From assembly GCA_910586005.1 (NCBI GenBank), contig CAJUHG010000059.1:1-18859 (forward strand): DNA of 18,859 nucleotides. The letters are read 5' to 3'. Position 1 is the first letter of the stretch, and every line of letters starts with the position of its first letter. The notes beneath the pieces were generated by a model, which saw only the letters and a program-made list of their open reading frames with translations, made no database searches and was not told the origin of the DNA. This document shows positions 1 through 6,409 of the stretch, piece by piece. A program made the position numbers and the translations under genes. Source of the DNA: an uncultured Lachnospiraceae bacterium. Its GTDB lineage: Bacteria; Bacillota; Clostridia; Lachnospirales; Lachnospiraceae.

Positions 1-864
1 ATTCTGTTGATATATTTTAAATTCATTCTCTAAAGCTTCCTTGAAACATACTGCTTTAGCTGCAATTACATGCATCAAGGGACCACCTTGGATTCCTGGA
101 AAAACTGCCTTATTAAAATTAAATTTTTCTGCTATTTCTTTGTTGGCTAAAATCATACCACCTCTTGGACCACGAAGTGTCTTATGAGTTGTAGTGGTTA
201 CCACATGTGCATATGGAATAGGACTTGGATGAAGTCCTGCTGCTATAAGACCTGCAATATGTGCCATATCCACCATTAAATATGCTTCTACTTCATCTGC
301 AATCTCACGAAACTTTTTAAAATCAATCGTTCTAGCATAAGCACTTGCACCTGCAATAATCATTTTAGGCTTACATTCTAAGGCAATTTCTCTCACTTTA
401 TCATAATCAATAAAGCCTTCATCATTAACCCCATAAGGAACAATTTTAAAATAGGTTCCAGAGAAATTGACAGGACTTCCATGTGTCAGATGTCCGCCAT
501 GATCTAAATTCATTCCCATAACCGTATCACCATGCTCTAACATAGCAAACTGTACTGCCATATTGGCTTGAGCACCAGAATGAGGCTGAACATTTACATA
601 CTCACAACCAAATAATTCTTTTGCACGCTCAATAGCAAGATTCTCCACTATATCCACACATTCACATCCACCATAGTATCTCTTTCCTGGATATCCTTCT
701 GCATATTTATTTGTCATTGGACTTCCCATAGCTGCCATAACTGCTTTACTTACCCAGTTCTCAGAAGCAATCAATTCTATATGACTGTTTTGTCTTTCCA
801 TCTCTGCTGTGATGGCATTTGCCACTTGTGGATCTGCTTTTTTCACTTCATCAAATGAATACAT
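1..864 (-). CDS. glyA: Serine hydroxymethyltransferase, 3'-truncated by the window edge
   Basis: Cytoplasmic PLP enzyme that interconverts serine plus tetrahydrofolate with glycine plus 5,10-methylene-tetrahydrofolate, the main one-carbon source. I translated the minus strand from 864: it opens MYSFDEVKKADPQV and stays open for 288 codons to position 1. Visible SHMT landmarks are IELIASEN (29-36), NKYAEGYPGKRYYGG (62-76), a PHSGAQAN stretch (94-101), VDMAHIAGL (198-206) and the PLP-lysine motif TTTTHKTLRGPRGG with Lys228. The family is about 410 residues, so roughly the last 120 are missing. An in-frame ATG exists at 888, but AGAGG lies 8 nt before the ATG at 864, so 864 is preferred. The upstream DUF1294 gene ends 76 bp away on the same strand, so the two may be co-transcribed. 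Family identification is very secure. Confidence 0.96.
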   Translation of the reverse strand, partial: MYSFDEVKKADPQVANAITAEMERQNSHIELIASENWVSKAVMAAMGSPMTNKYAEGYPGKRYYGGCECVDIVENLAIERAKELFGCEYVNVQPHSGAQANMAVQFAMLEHGDTVMGMNLDHGGHLTHGSPVNFSGTYFKIVPYGVNDEGFIDYDKVREIALECKPKMIIAGASAYARTIDFKKFREIADEVEAYLMVDMAHIAGLIAAGLHPSPIPYAHVVTTTTHKTLRGPRGGMILANKEIAEKFNFNKAVFPGIQGGPLMHVIAAKAVCFKEALENEFKIYQQN

Positions 865-940
865 GTATTTTTCCTCTCTCTTCTTCATATTTATTTTATG
901 TATATCAGATGTGAGATATCTACTTCAATATGATATTATG

Positions 941-1219
941 TTATCTACCAGATGTCAATAGATATCCTATTATGGCTTGTAATAGCAAAATGAAAGGTAT
1001 TCCTATCACAAAGTACCAATGTCTTGTCTTGTGGTGGAACACATACATTCCCAACCAAGTTCCAATACTTCCTCCACAAAGACTAACACCAAAAAATGTT
1101 TTTTCTGAAACTCGCCACTTTTTATTCTTTGCCTTCCATTTATCTAATCCCATCAAAAAAAATCCTAAGAAATTTACTACTATTAGATAAATAAAAAATT
1201 CTATATTTATTGTTCCCAT
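941..1219 (-). CDS. DUF1294 family small membrane protein
   Basis: A 92-residue protein with hydrophobic segments at about 7-24 and 69-87 and a shorter one near 45-60. The conserved signature of the DUF1294 (YsdA-like) family is visible: DKWKA (26-30), RVSEKTF (36-42), GGSIGTWLGM (49-58) and HHKTRHWYF (62-70). Function is not established for this family; it is an integral membrane protein and length is normal. The ATG at 1219 has only a weak AGGA about 12 nt upstream, and there is no better in-frame start. It lies 76 bp upstream of glyA on the same strand and 164 bp downstream of the DUF368 gene, with a probable terminator in that gap. A plus-strand reading of the same region is its antisense shadow. 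Confidence 0.85.
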   Translation of the reverse strand: MGTINIEFFIYLIVVNFLGFFLMGLDKWKAKNKKWRVSEKTFFGVSLCGGSIGTWLGMYVFHHKTRHWYFVIGIPFILLLQAIIGYLLTSGR

Positions 1220-1284
1220 TTATTATAAAATCCTATATTTTTCTTTTATGGTTAAATCTGTAACATTAATCTACGTTCCACAAC

Positions 1285-1310
1285 AAAAAACTCTATGACA
1301 CTATTAGAGT
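1285..1310 (-). terminator. Probable rho-independent terminator after the DUF368 gene
   Basis: Read on the minus strand, ACTCTA (1310-1305) pairs with TAGAGT (1295-1290) across a 9-nt loop, followed directly by a run of six T (1290-1285). The stem is only six base pairs and AT-rich, so strength is modest. It lies about 75 bp past the stop codon of the DUF368 gene. Confidence 0.45.
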
Positions 1311-1383
1311 AAGATACCAAAACAAAGTATCCTTTATTTAACATATAACATTTGATATATTATAATTATAGTATAAGTTCCAC

Positions 1384-2235
1384 TTAACTTTCTTCTCCAA
1401 GTTTCAAAGAAATTATTACCCCAACTATCAAAGCAATGATTCCTGTTATAATAGTCACAAATGTAATTTTTCCAAACTTATTTAACAACAATATTGCAAT
1501 AGGAGAAGCCACAATCAAACCAATAATAGCCCAATATGCATGTTCTACATAATTTTCAAATATAATTTCAATCATTTTAGCAATAGCAAAAATTCCAATT
1601 ACTACACCAATTCCAAAAGGAACTAAAATCAAGCATCCTTCTAGAAGTCCTGAAACATTAAAATCCATCAGGTTATCAATAAATTGATTTATCTCACTTA
1701 ATATAGGGTTATAATATCCCATTAACATTAACATCATAGAACCACTAACACCTGGAATTACCATTGTTGCAGACGCAACAATTCCTACTCCAAACAATTT
1801 CACAACATTGATAAGATTAAAACTTAAATCTGCAGTTGCACCTTCCTGTTCTCCTAAAAGGGCTAAACCTGTTACCAAGAAAAAAAAGATAAGAAAAGCA
1901 AGGATATGACTTCCTCTAATACTTTTACCTGTTACTTTATGAGTAATTGCTGGAAGTCCTCCTACAATCAATCCAATAAACAGCAAATTTGTCTGGAAAG
2001 GAGCCTTTGCAAACATAATTTCTATTATTCGCGCTAAAGCTATAATACCAAGGGCTGCTCCAATCACAATTGGAATTAGAACTGTCATACTTTTTTTAAA
2101 TTCTGAAAAGAGATGGGTTGCTGCATGAATCATCTTATCATAAATCCCCATAGAAACTGCCATAGTACCACCACTGACACCTGGAATAATATTTGCTACT
2201 CCTATTACAACACCCTTTAAAATCATTCGAATCAT
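1384..2235 (-). CDS. DUF368 (PopT-type) polyprenyl-phosphate transporter
   Basis: Polytopic membrane protein of 283 residues, mostly hydrophobic. It has the internal duplication typical of DUF368: IIPGVSGGTM at 16-25 and VIPGVSGSMM at 159-168, each followed by MGIYD or MGYYN. Known members (PopT) are genetically implicated in recycling undecaprenyl phosphate across the cytoplasmic membrane for cell-wall synthesis; assignment here is by family only. The ATG at 2235 has TAGGAG 6 nt upstream. A second ATG three codons later is less well placed. The length is typical. It follows hisC on the same strand after 114 bp, a gap holding a three-tier stem-loop, so it may be co-transcribed with the aminotransferases or have its own promoter. 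No truncation seen. Confidence 0.88.
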   Translation of the reverse strand: MIRMILKGVVIGVANIIPGVSGGTMAVSMGIYDKMIHAATHLFSEFKKSMTVLIPIVIGAALGIIALARIIEIMFAKAPFQTNLLFIGLIVGGLPAITHKVTGKSIRGSHILAFLIFFFLVTGLALLGEQEGATADLSFNLINVVKLFGVGIVASATMVIPGVSGSMMLMLMGYYNPILSEINQFIDNLMDFNVSGLLEGCLILVPFGIGVVIGIFAIAKMIEIIFENYVEHAYWAIIGLIVASPIAILLLNKFGKITFVTIITGIIALIVGVIISLKLGEES

Positions 2236-2291
2236 AATTTTCTCCTATCTTCATGCCTTCTTGCTTATACATATTTATACATCAGTTTTTC

Positions 2292-2340
2292 TAATGGGCA
2301 GATACTTACACCTGCAAGCAGTTGTTGTATCTATCCATTA
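2292..2340 (-). other. Three-tier stem-loop between hisC and the DUF368 gene
   Basis: On either strand 2292-2340 folds into one rod. TAATGG (2292-2297) pairs with CCATTA (2335-2340), AGATAC (2300-2305) with GTATCT (2327-2332), and CTGC (2312-2315) with GCAG (2318-2321), separated by small internal loops. No U-tract follows on the minus strand, so it is not a standard terminator. It could be an mRNA-stabilising or processing element, or a cis-regulatory structure. Function unknown. Confidence 0.5.
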
Positions 2341-2349
2341 AAAATACTT

Positions 2350-3405
2350 TCATAATACATATTTTTCAAGAAAGCGTATCAATACATCCATCTCTTGATC
2401 TGTTCCAATAGAAATTCGCAGATAATTATTAATTCTTGGTTTATTAAAATATCTCACATAAATATCTGCCGCTTTTAAAGCCTCAAACAACTCTTTTGCT
2501 TGATATTTTGGATGGGATGCAAAAATAAAATTACTCTTAGAATCTGGAAAAATAAATCCTAGCCTTTGCAATTCCTTTTTTGTTCTCTCTCTAGTATGAA
2601 TTACTTTTTGCAAAGTTTCCCTAAAATATACTTCATCTTTCACTGCTTCTGTTCCAATCAATAGAGCTGTAGTATCCATAGTATAAGAATTAAAAGAATA
2701 TTTTACATCATTTAAATATTTTATCAGTTTTTCATTTCCAAATGCATATCCAATTCTCATTCCTGCAAGACTTCTAGACTTAGAAAATGTTTGCACAACC
2801 AATAAGTTTTCATACTTAGAAAGTAAGGATAAGGCAGAAGTTCCTCCAAAATCAATATATGCTTCATCAATAATTACAATTATTTCTGGATTTCCGGCAA
2901 TAATTTTTTCCAACTCTTCTAAATTTTTTTCTATTCCAGTAGGGGCATTTGGATTTGGAATTACAATACCACCACATTCTTGCAGATAATCTTCTGTCTG
3001 TATCTCAAAATTCTCATCCAAAGGCTGACACTTATAAGGAATCCTATACAATTCTGCCCATACATCATAAAAAGAGTAAGTAATATCTGGAAATAAAATA
3101 GGTTTTGAGCCATTAAAAAACGTAAGAAAACTCATTGCCAATACATCATCAGAACCCACACCCACAAACACCTGTTGTTTGGATACTCCATAATATTCTG
3201 CAAGTGCCTCTACCAATATTTGTGATGTAGGATCTGGATATTTTCTTAAATTTTCTATCTTTATTTCCTGCAAGACCTTTAATACTTTTGGTGATGGTGG
3301 ATATGGATTTTCATTGGTATTTAATTTTATTATATTGGAGCAGTTTGGCTGCTCTCCTGGTGTATAAGGCACTACCTTCCGCACAAGTTCTTCCCATGCT
3401 GCCAT
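2350..3405 (-). CDS. hisC: Histidinol-phosphate aminotransferase
   Basis: PLP-dependent class II-like aminotransferase that converts imidazole acetol-phosphate plus glutamate to L-histidinol-phosphate in histidine synthesis. HisC-type enzymes can also act on aromatic substrates. The 351 residues carry the HisC pattern: KLNTNENPYPPSP (27-39), YPDPT (56-60), VGVGSDDVL (81-89), IPNPNAPTG (149-157), IIDEAYIDF (178-186), the PLP lysine in TFSKSRSLAGMRIGYA (Lys209, Arg217), and YLRISIGT near the C-terminus. Length is normal. AGGAGG lies 8 nt before the ATG at 3405. It is only 20 bp downstream of the class I aminotransferase gene, so the two form an operon. No other his genes are visible, so its in vivo substrate, histidinol-phosphate or an aromatic or aliphatic keto acid, cannot be decided from sequence. 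Confidence 0.9.
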   Translation of the reverse strand: MAAWEELVRKVVPYTPGEQPNCSNIIKLNTNENPYPPSPKVLKVLQEIKIENLRKYPDPTSQILVEALAEYYGVSKQQVFVGVGSDDVLAMSFLTFFNGSKPILFPDITYSFYDVWAELYRIPYKCQPLDENFEIQTEDYLQECGGIVIPNPNAPTGIEKNLEELEKIIAGNPEIIVIIDEAYIDFGGTSALSLLSKYENLLVVQTFSKSRSLAGMRIGYAFGNEKLIKYLNDVKYSFNSYTMDTTALLIGTEAVKDEVYFRETLQKVIHTRERTKKELQRLGFIFPDSKSNFIFASHPKYQAKELFEALKAADIYVRYFNKPRINNYLRISIGTDQEMDVLIRFLEKYVL

Positions 3406-3425
3406 ATATGATTCCTCCTAAACGC

Positions 3426-4631
3426 TTAACATGATTCTTCTGGTATTAATTTATATTCTTCTGCCAATTTTTGAAAGGCCGGCAGAGAACGTTCTATCAT
3501 TTCATAAGAAACACAATAAGCAAGTCGCACATATCCTGGACAAGAGAAAGAAGTTCCTCCTACCAGCAAAATATGATACTTCTTTGCAGTTTCCACAAAT
3601 TTCTTTTCTTCTGGATCTGGGGACTGAATAAACAGATAAAAAGCACCTTGTGGCTTAATACAAGAAAAGCCCAATTTTGTAAGAGTTTCATAAATTAAAT
3701 TTCTATTTTTATCATAATATGCAACATCTGTTCTTTCATCCATACATTTTATCAATGCCTTTTGCATCAAAGAAGGTGCATTTACAAATCCTAAAATACG
3801 GTTTGCCACTGATAAGCCACTAATTGCCTGTTCACAATCTGCCATATTGGGACAAACTGCAATATATCCAATACGCTCCCCTGGAATAGATAAGGATTTG
3901 CTAAAAGAGTAAGTTACAAATGTATTATGATAATACTTTGTCAAAAATGGAACCTTATATCCATCATAAACTAACTCTCTATATGGTTCATCTGATACCA
4001 TATAAATTTCATGTGCATATTCTTTTTGTTTCCTTTCCAAAATACTAGCAATTTTTTTAATGGTTTCCTCTGAATAAATAACACCAGTAGGATTTACTGG
4101 ATTATTGATAATAATAGCTTTTGTTTTTTCACTTATTTTTTCTTCCAAATCTGTTAAATCAGGTTGGAATGTAGAGGTATCTGGTTTTACTTCTTTTAAA
4201 ATCCCTTGATGATTTGCAATATATCCTCTATATTCTCCAAAATAAGGTGCAAGTACTAATACTTCATCACTTGGGTCTAAAATTGTTTTAAAAACTACAT
4301 TTAAAGCACCTGCCGCACCTACTGTCATCACAATGTGCTTAAACTCAAACTCTGTGCCAAACCTCTGATTTAAATTCTGCGCAATTGCTTGTCTAGTCTC
4401 TGGATATCCTGCATTATCCATATATCCATGTAATTCTAAAGAGGTTTCTGTCTGAACTGCTTCTATAATTGCTTGATTGTATGCTTCTGGAACAGGTGTC
4501 ATAGGATTTCCCAAACTAAAATCATATACATTTTCTGCACCAATTTTTTTTGCCATTTCTTTTCCTTCCAAAAACATGGCACGTATGGCAGAACTACCTG
4601 CTATTTCTTGCTGCATTTGTTTTGAAATCAT
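3426..4631 (-). CDS. Class I/II PLP-dependent aminotransferase (AspAT-like)
   Basis: A 401-residue fold-type I aminotransferase. Visible motifs: YDFSLGNPMTPVPE (36-49), the cofactor-phosphate region VGAAGALN (104-111), the NNPVNPTG motif (176-183), SDEPYREL with Asp214, and the Schiff-base lysine in SFSKSLSIPGERIGY (Lys245, Arg253). The family contains aspartate, alanine and aromatic aminotransferases; the substrate cannot be read from these motifs. The ATG at 4631 has AAGGAGG with a 9-10 nt spacer. It is the first gene of an operon with hisC, which starts 20 bp past its end. Its leader contains a candidate extended -10 promoter (4753-4758) and a stem-loop with T-rich stretch (4714-4737). Length and motifs look complete; nothing suggests decay. 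Confidence 0.9.
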   Translation of the reverse strand: MISKQMQQEIAGSSAIRAMFLEGKEMAKKIGAENVYDFSLGNPMTPVPEAYNQAIIEAVQTETSLELHGYMDNAGYPETRQAIAQNLNQRFGTEFEFKHIVMTVGAAGALNVVFKTILDPSDEVLVLAPYFGEYRGYIANHQGILKEVKPDTSTFQPDLTDLEEKISEKTKAIIINNPVNPTGVIYSEETIKKIASILERKQKEYAHEIYMVSDEPYRELVYDGYKVPFLTKYYHNTFVTYSFSKSLSIPGERIGYIAVCPNMADCEQAISGLSVANRILGFVNAPSLMQKALIKCMDERTDVAYYDKNRNLIYETLTKLGFSCIKPQGAFYLFIQSPDPEEKKFVETAKKYHILLVGGTSFSCPGYVRLAYCVSYEMIERSLPAFQKLAEEYKLIPEESC

Positions 4632-4701
4632 AATTTTTATCCTCCTTAAATTTCCTAATTTTTACATAAAATAATGAAAATTGTTTCTTTTATTTAGAAA
4701 A

Positions 4702-4737
4702 ACAAAAAATTCACAAAGTGTATTTTCATCCACTTTG
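4702..4737 (-). promoter_or_regulatory. Stem-loop with T-rich tail in the aminotransferase leader (possible attenuator)
   Basis: On the minus strand CAAAGTG (4737-4731) pairs with CACTTTG (4720-4714) over a 10-nt loop. After TGAA comes TTTTTTGTTTTT. It lies between the candidate promoter and the start at 4631, so a terminator here would attenuate the operon. The 7-bp stem and four unpaired bases before the T-run make this tentative. Confidence 0.35.
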
Positions 4738-4752
4738 ACTTACATGTTTCTT

Positions 4753-4758
4753 ATTCTA
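4753..4758 (-). promoter_or_regulatory. Candidate extended -10 promoter for the aminotransferase-hisC operon
   Basis: The minus strand reads TGTTAGAAT here: a TAGAAT -10 (5 of 6 to TATAAT) preceded by the TGn extension. There is no good -35; a T-run lies at that distance. The predicted 5' UTR is about 115 nt. Otherwise the 314-bp gap 4632-4945 shows only the leader stem-loop and the terminator at 4879-4919. Confidence 0.35.
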
Positions 4759-4875
4759 ACATTAATGTTTGTAAAAAAAAAGAGAAATACTGTATCAATA
4801 GCAAATTATAAAAACATTCTGGAAAACAATTCATAAATAAAATCCTTTCGTTTATATAAGAGTGCATATGGGTAG

Positions 4876-4919
4876 AAAAAAAGAACTATTACATAAAAAA
4901 TTTATGTAATAGTTCTTTT
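4876..4919 (-). terminator. Strong rho-independent terminator ending the galactan operon
   Basis: A perfect 19-bp stem (4879-4897 with 4901-4919) closes a 3-nt loop, built on AAGAACTATTACATAAA and its complement. On the minus strand it is followed by a run of T (4882-4876). It sits 27 bp past the stop codon of the GH53 gene. The AT-rich stem with A-runs on its other side could also act weakly on the plus strand, but no plus-strand gene leads into it. Confidence 0.85.
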
Positions 4920-4945
4920 AAAACAAGTATGGATACCTATCATAC

Positions 4946-6073
4946 TTAGAAATTTTTTATAACTTCTAAAGCTGGAAGAGGTTTTCCATCATAATCAAAC
5001 AGAGCCTGATTTGCCCATTCATTCCCACAAGGTCCTGGATCTTTCATATATTTCAGAGATGCTTCTGTAGCCCAACCACTTCCTGGTACTGGAATCCATC
5101 CTGGTTCCCAATAGAAAAATCCTTTTCCCAAACCATTCGGAACATTAGCAATTCTGTTCATAAAATCTTTCATAAAATCTGCCTGACCTTGTTTGGTCAT
5201 AGGATAATCAATCTTTTCTACAAGCGCAGGCTTTGTTGCCATTCCTTTCCGCTGTGATGGTTCTAACTTTTCATAAGATGCATAATCTTCCATAGTATAT
5301 CCCATAGAAACTTCTGCTACTACCAATTGCTTACCATATCGCAAGGCGATATCCTTCATATTATATTCTAAATCTGCAAGAGAACCATGCCAGAAGGGAT
5401 AATAGGATAATCCAATAATATCAAAATCTGCTCCATCATTGGCAAAATAATTATCAAACCACTCTCTATATAATTCATTGTTTCCACCATTATCCAAATG
5501 AATCATAATAGGAATATCTGGGTCCATAGCACGCACTGCGCCTATTCCAGCATTGACAAATAAGGAAATATTTTCAAAATCTGGTCTTTTCCCATCAGGC
5601 CATAAAAGACCATTGGATAATTCATTTCCAATCTGAATCATATCTGGGAATACGCCTTCCTCCTGAAATTTTCGAAGCACTGCTAACGTATAGTCATATA
5701 CTGCATACTCCAAACGCTTTCCTGTAAAATCAAACCATGCTTTGGGTTTAATTTGTTTGCCAGGATCTGCCCAAAAATCGCTGTAATGGAAATTTAATAG
5801 TATATCCATTCCTCTTTCTTTCACTCTTTTTGCTAATTCTAGTGCTGTTTCCATATCATTGGTTCCTGCACCATAAGGTTCTCCCTGTGTAGAATAAGGA
5901 TGGTTCCACAAACGGATTCGGACAGCATTCGTTCCATATTCTTGAAGAATAGAAAGTAAATTTCTCTCTTCTCCATCTTCATCATAAAATTTTGCTTCCA
6001 ATTGCTCTAATTCTAACAGAGTAGAAACATCCATTCCTTTTATAAATTTCTTATTCTCTGAAATTTTTCCCAT
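4946..6073 (-). CDS. GH53 arabinogalactan endo-beta-1,4-galactanase, no signal peptide
   Basis: Endo-acting retaining glycoside hydrolase that cleaves beta-1,4-galactan, the side chain of pectic arabinogalactan I. The 375 residues form one TIM barrel starting almost at the N-terminus: FIKGMDVSTLLELE (10-23), VRIRLWNHPY (51-60), LLNFHYSDFWADPGKQ (92-107), the acid/base in QIGNELSNG (Glu151), the nucleophile in VVAEVSMGYT (Glu254), and FYWEPGWIP (320-328). All family hallmarks are intact. Many characterised GH53 enzymes are secreted; this one has a charged N-terminus with no hydrophobic leader, so it is predicted to be cytoplasmic and to act on imported galacto-oligosaccharides. The ATG at 6073 has GAGGT 9 nt upstream. 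It is the last gene of the operon, 117 bp after the zinc-ribbon gene, and is followed by a strong terminator. Confidence 0.92.
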   Translation of the reverse strand: MGKISENKKFIKGMDVSTLLELEQLEAKFYDEDGEERNLLSILQEYGTNAVRIRLWNHPYSTQGEPYGAGTNDMETALELAKRVKERGMDILLNFHYSDFWADPGKQIKPKAWFDFTGKRLEYAVYDYTLAVLRKFQEEGVFPDMIQIGNELSNGLLWPDGKRPDFENISLFVNAGIGAVRAMDPDIPIMIHLDNGGNNELYREWFDNYFANDGADFDIIGLSYYPFWHGSLADLEYNMKDIALRYGKQLVVAEVSMGYTMEDYASYEKLEPSQRKGMATKPALVEKIDYPMTKQGQADFMKDFMNRIANVPNGLGKGFFYWEPGWIPVPGSGWATEASLKYMKDPGPCGNEWANQALFDYDGKPLPALEVIKNF

Positions 6074-6120
6074 ATTTCTATTACCTCATATTATTTAAGA
6101 CTTTACCTTCGCGTAAATGA

Positions 6121-6147
6121 GGGTGCAAAAATTTTCTTTTTACACCC
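6121..6147 (-). other. Intercistronic stem-loop before the GH53 gene
   Basis: GGGTGCAAAAA (6121-6131) pairs with TTTTTACACCC (6137-6147) around a 5-nt loop; in the minus-strand RNA the one non-Watson-Crick position is a U-G wobble. No U-tract follows on the minus strand, so it is probably not a terminator. It could protect the upstream message or mark a processing site. Confidence 0.5.
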
Positions 6148-6190
6148 CCAATGTTCTAACATCTATAAATAATACTATTTTACAGATATT

Positions 6191-6409
6191 TTAATCAAAA
6201 TCAAATTTTGTTATACGCTCTGCCATTGCACGATAACGAAATCTTACCATTTCATTTTTCTCTAAAACATCTTTTTCATTTCCAGTGTACTGACAGCGAA
6301 TACAATAATATTCATCTTTTTCTTTATCATAAAACATATCAATATCCAAATCTCTCATAAAACAAGAGGGACATCTATAATTTAATTTGCCTTTTCCAGA
6401 TTGAGCCAT
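6191..6409 (-). CDS. Small zinc-ribbon protein coupled to the 611-aa gene
   Basis: A 72-residue protein. Two CxxC knuckles are visible, C13-P-S-C16 and C36-I-R-C39, 19 residues apart, giving a classic zinc-ribbon layout with a short beta-hairpin (DMFYDKEKDEYYC) between. The C-terminal third is basic and helical (EMVRFRYRAMAERITKF). I recognise no named family. It is real rather than a shadow: an ideal AAGGAGG lies at 6420-6426, 10 nt before the ATG, and the start overlaps the last 28 bp of the upstream gene in another frame, implying translational coupling. It sits between the unrecognised 611-residue protein and the GH53 gene in a sugar operon. Possible roles are a partner or regulator of the upstream protein, or a nucleic-acid-binding factor; neither is shown by the sequence. 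Confidence 0.8.
   Translation of the reverse strand: MAQSGKGKLNYRCPSCFMRDLDIDMFYDKEKDEYYCIRCQYTGNEKDVLEKNEMVRFRYRAMAERITKFDFD

Noticed and set aside
865..940. Possible riboswitch in front of glyA
   Set aside because: Only 76 bp between genes, with no recognisable glycine, SAM or tetrahydrofolate aptamer features and only a weak AT-rich inverted repeat.
930..1190. 86-codon plus-strand open frame
   Set aside because: Antisense shadow of the DUF1294 gene, whose minus-strand protein matches a known family.
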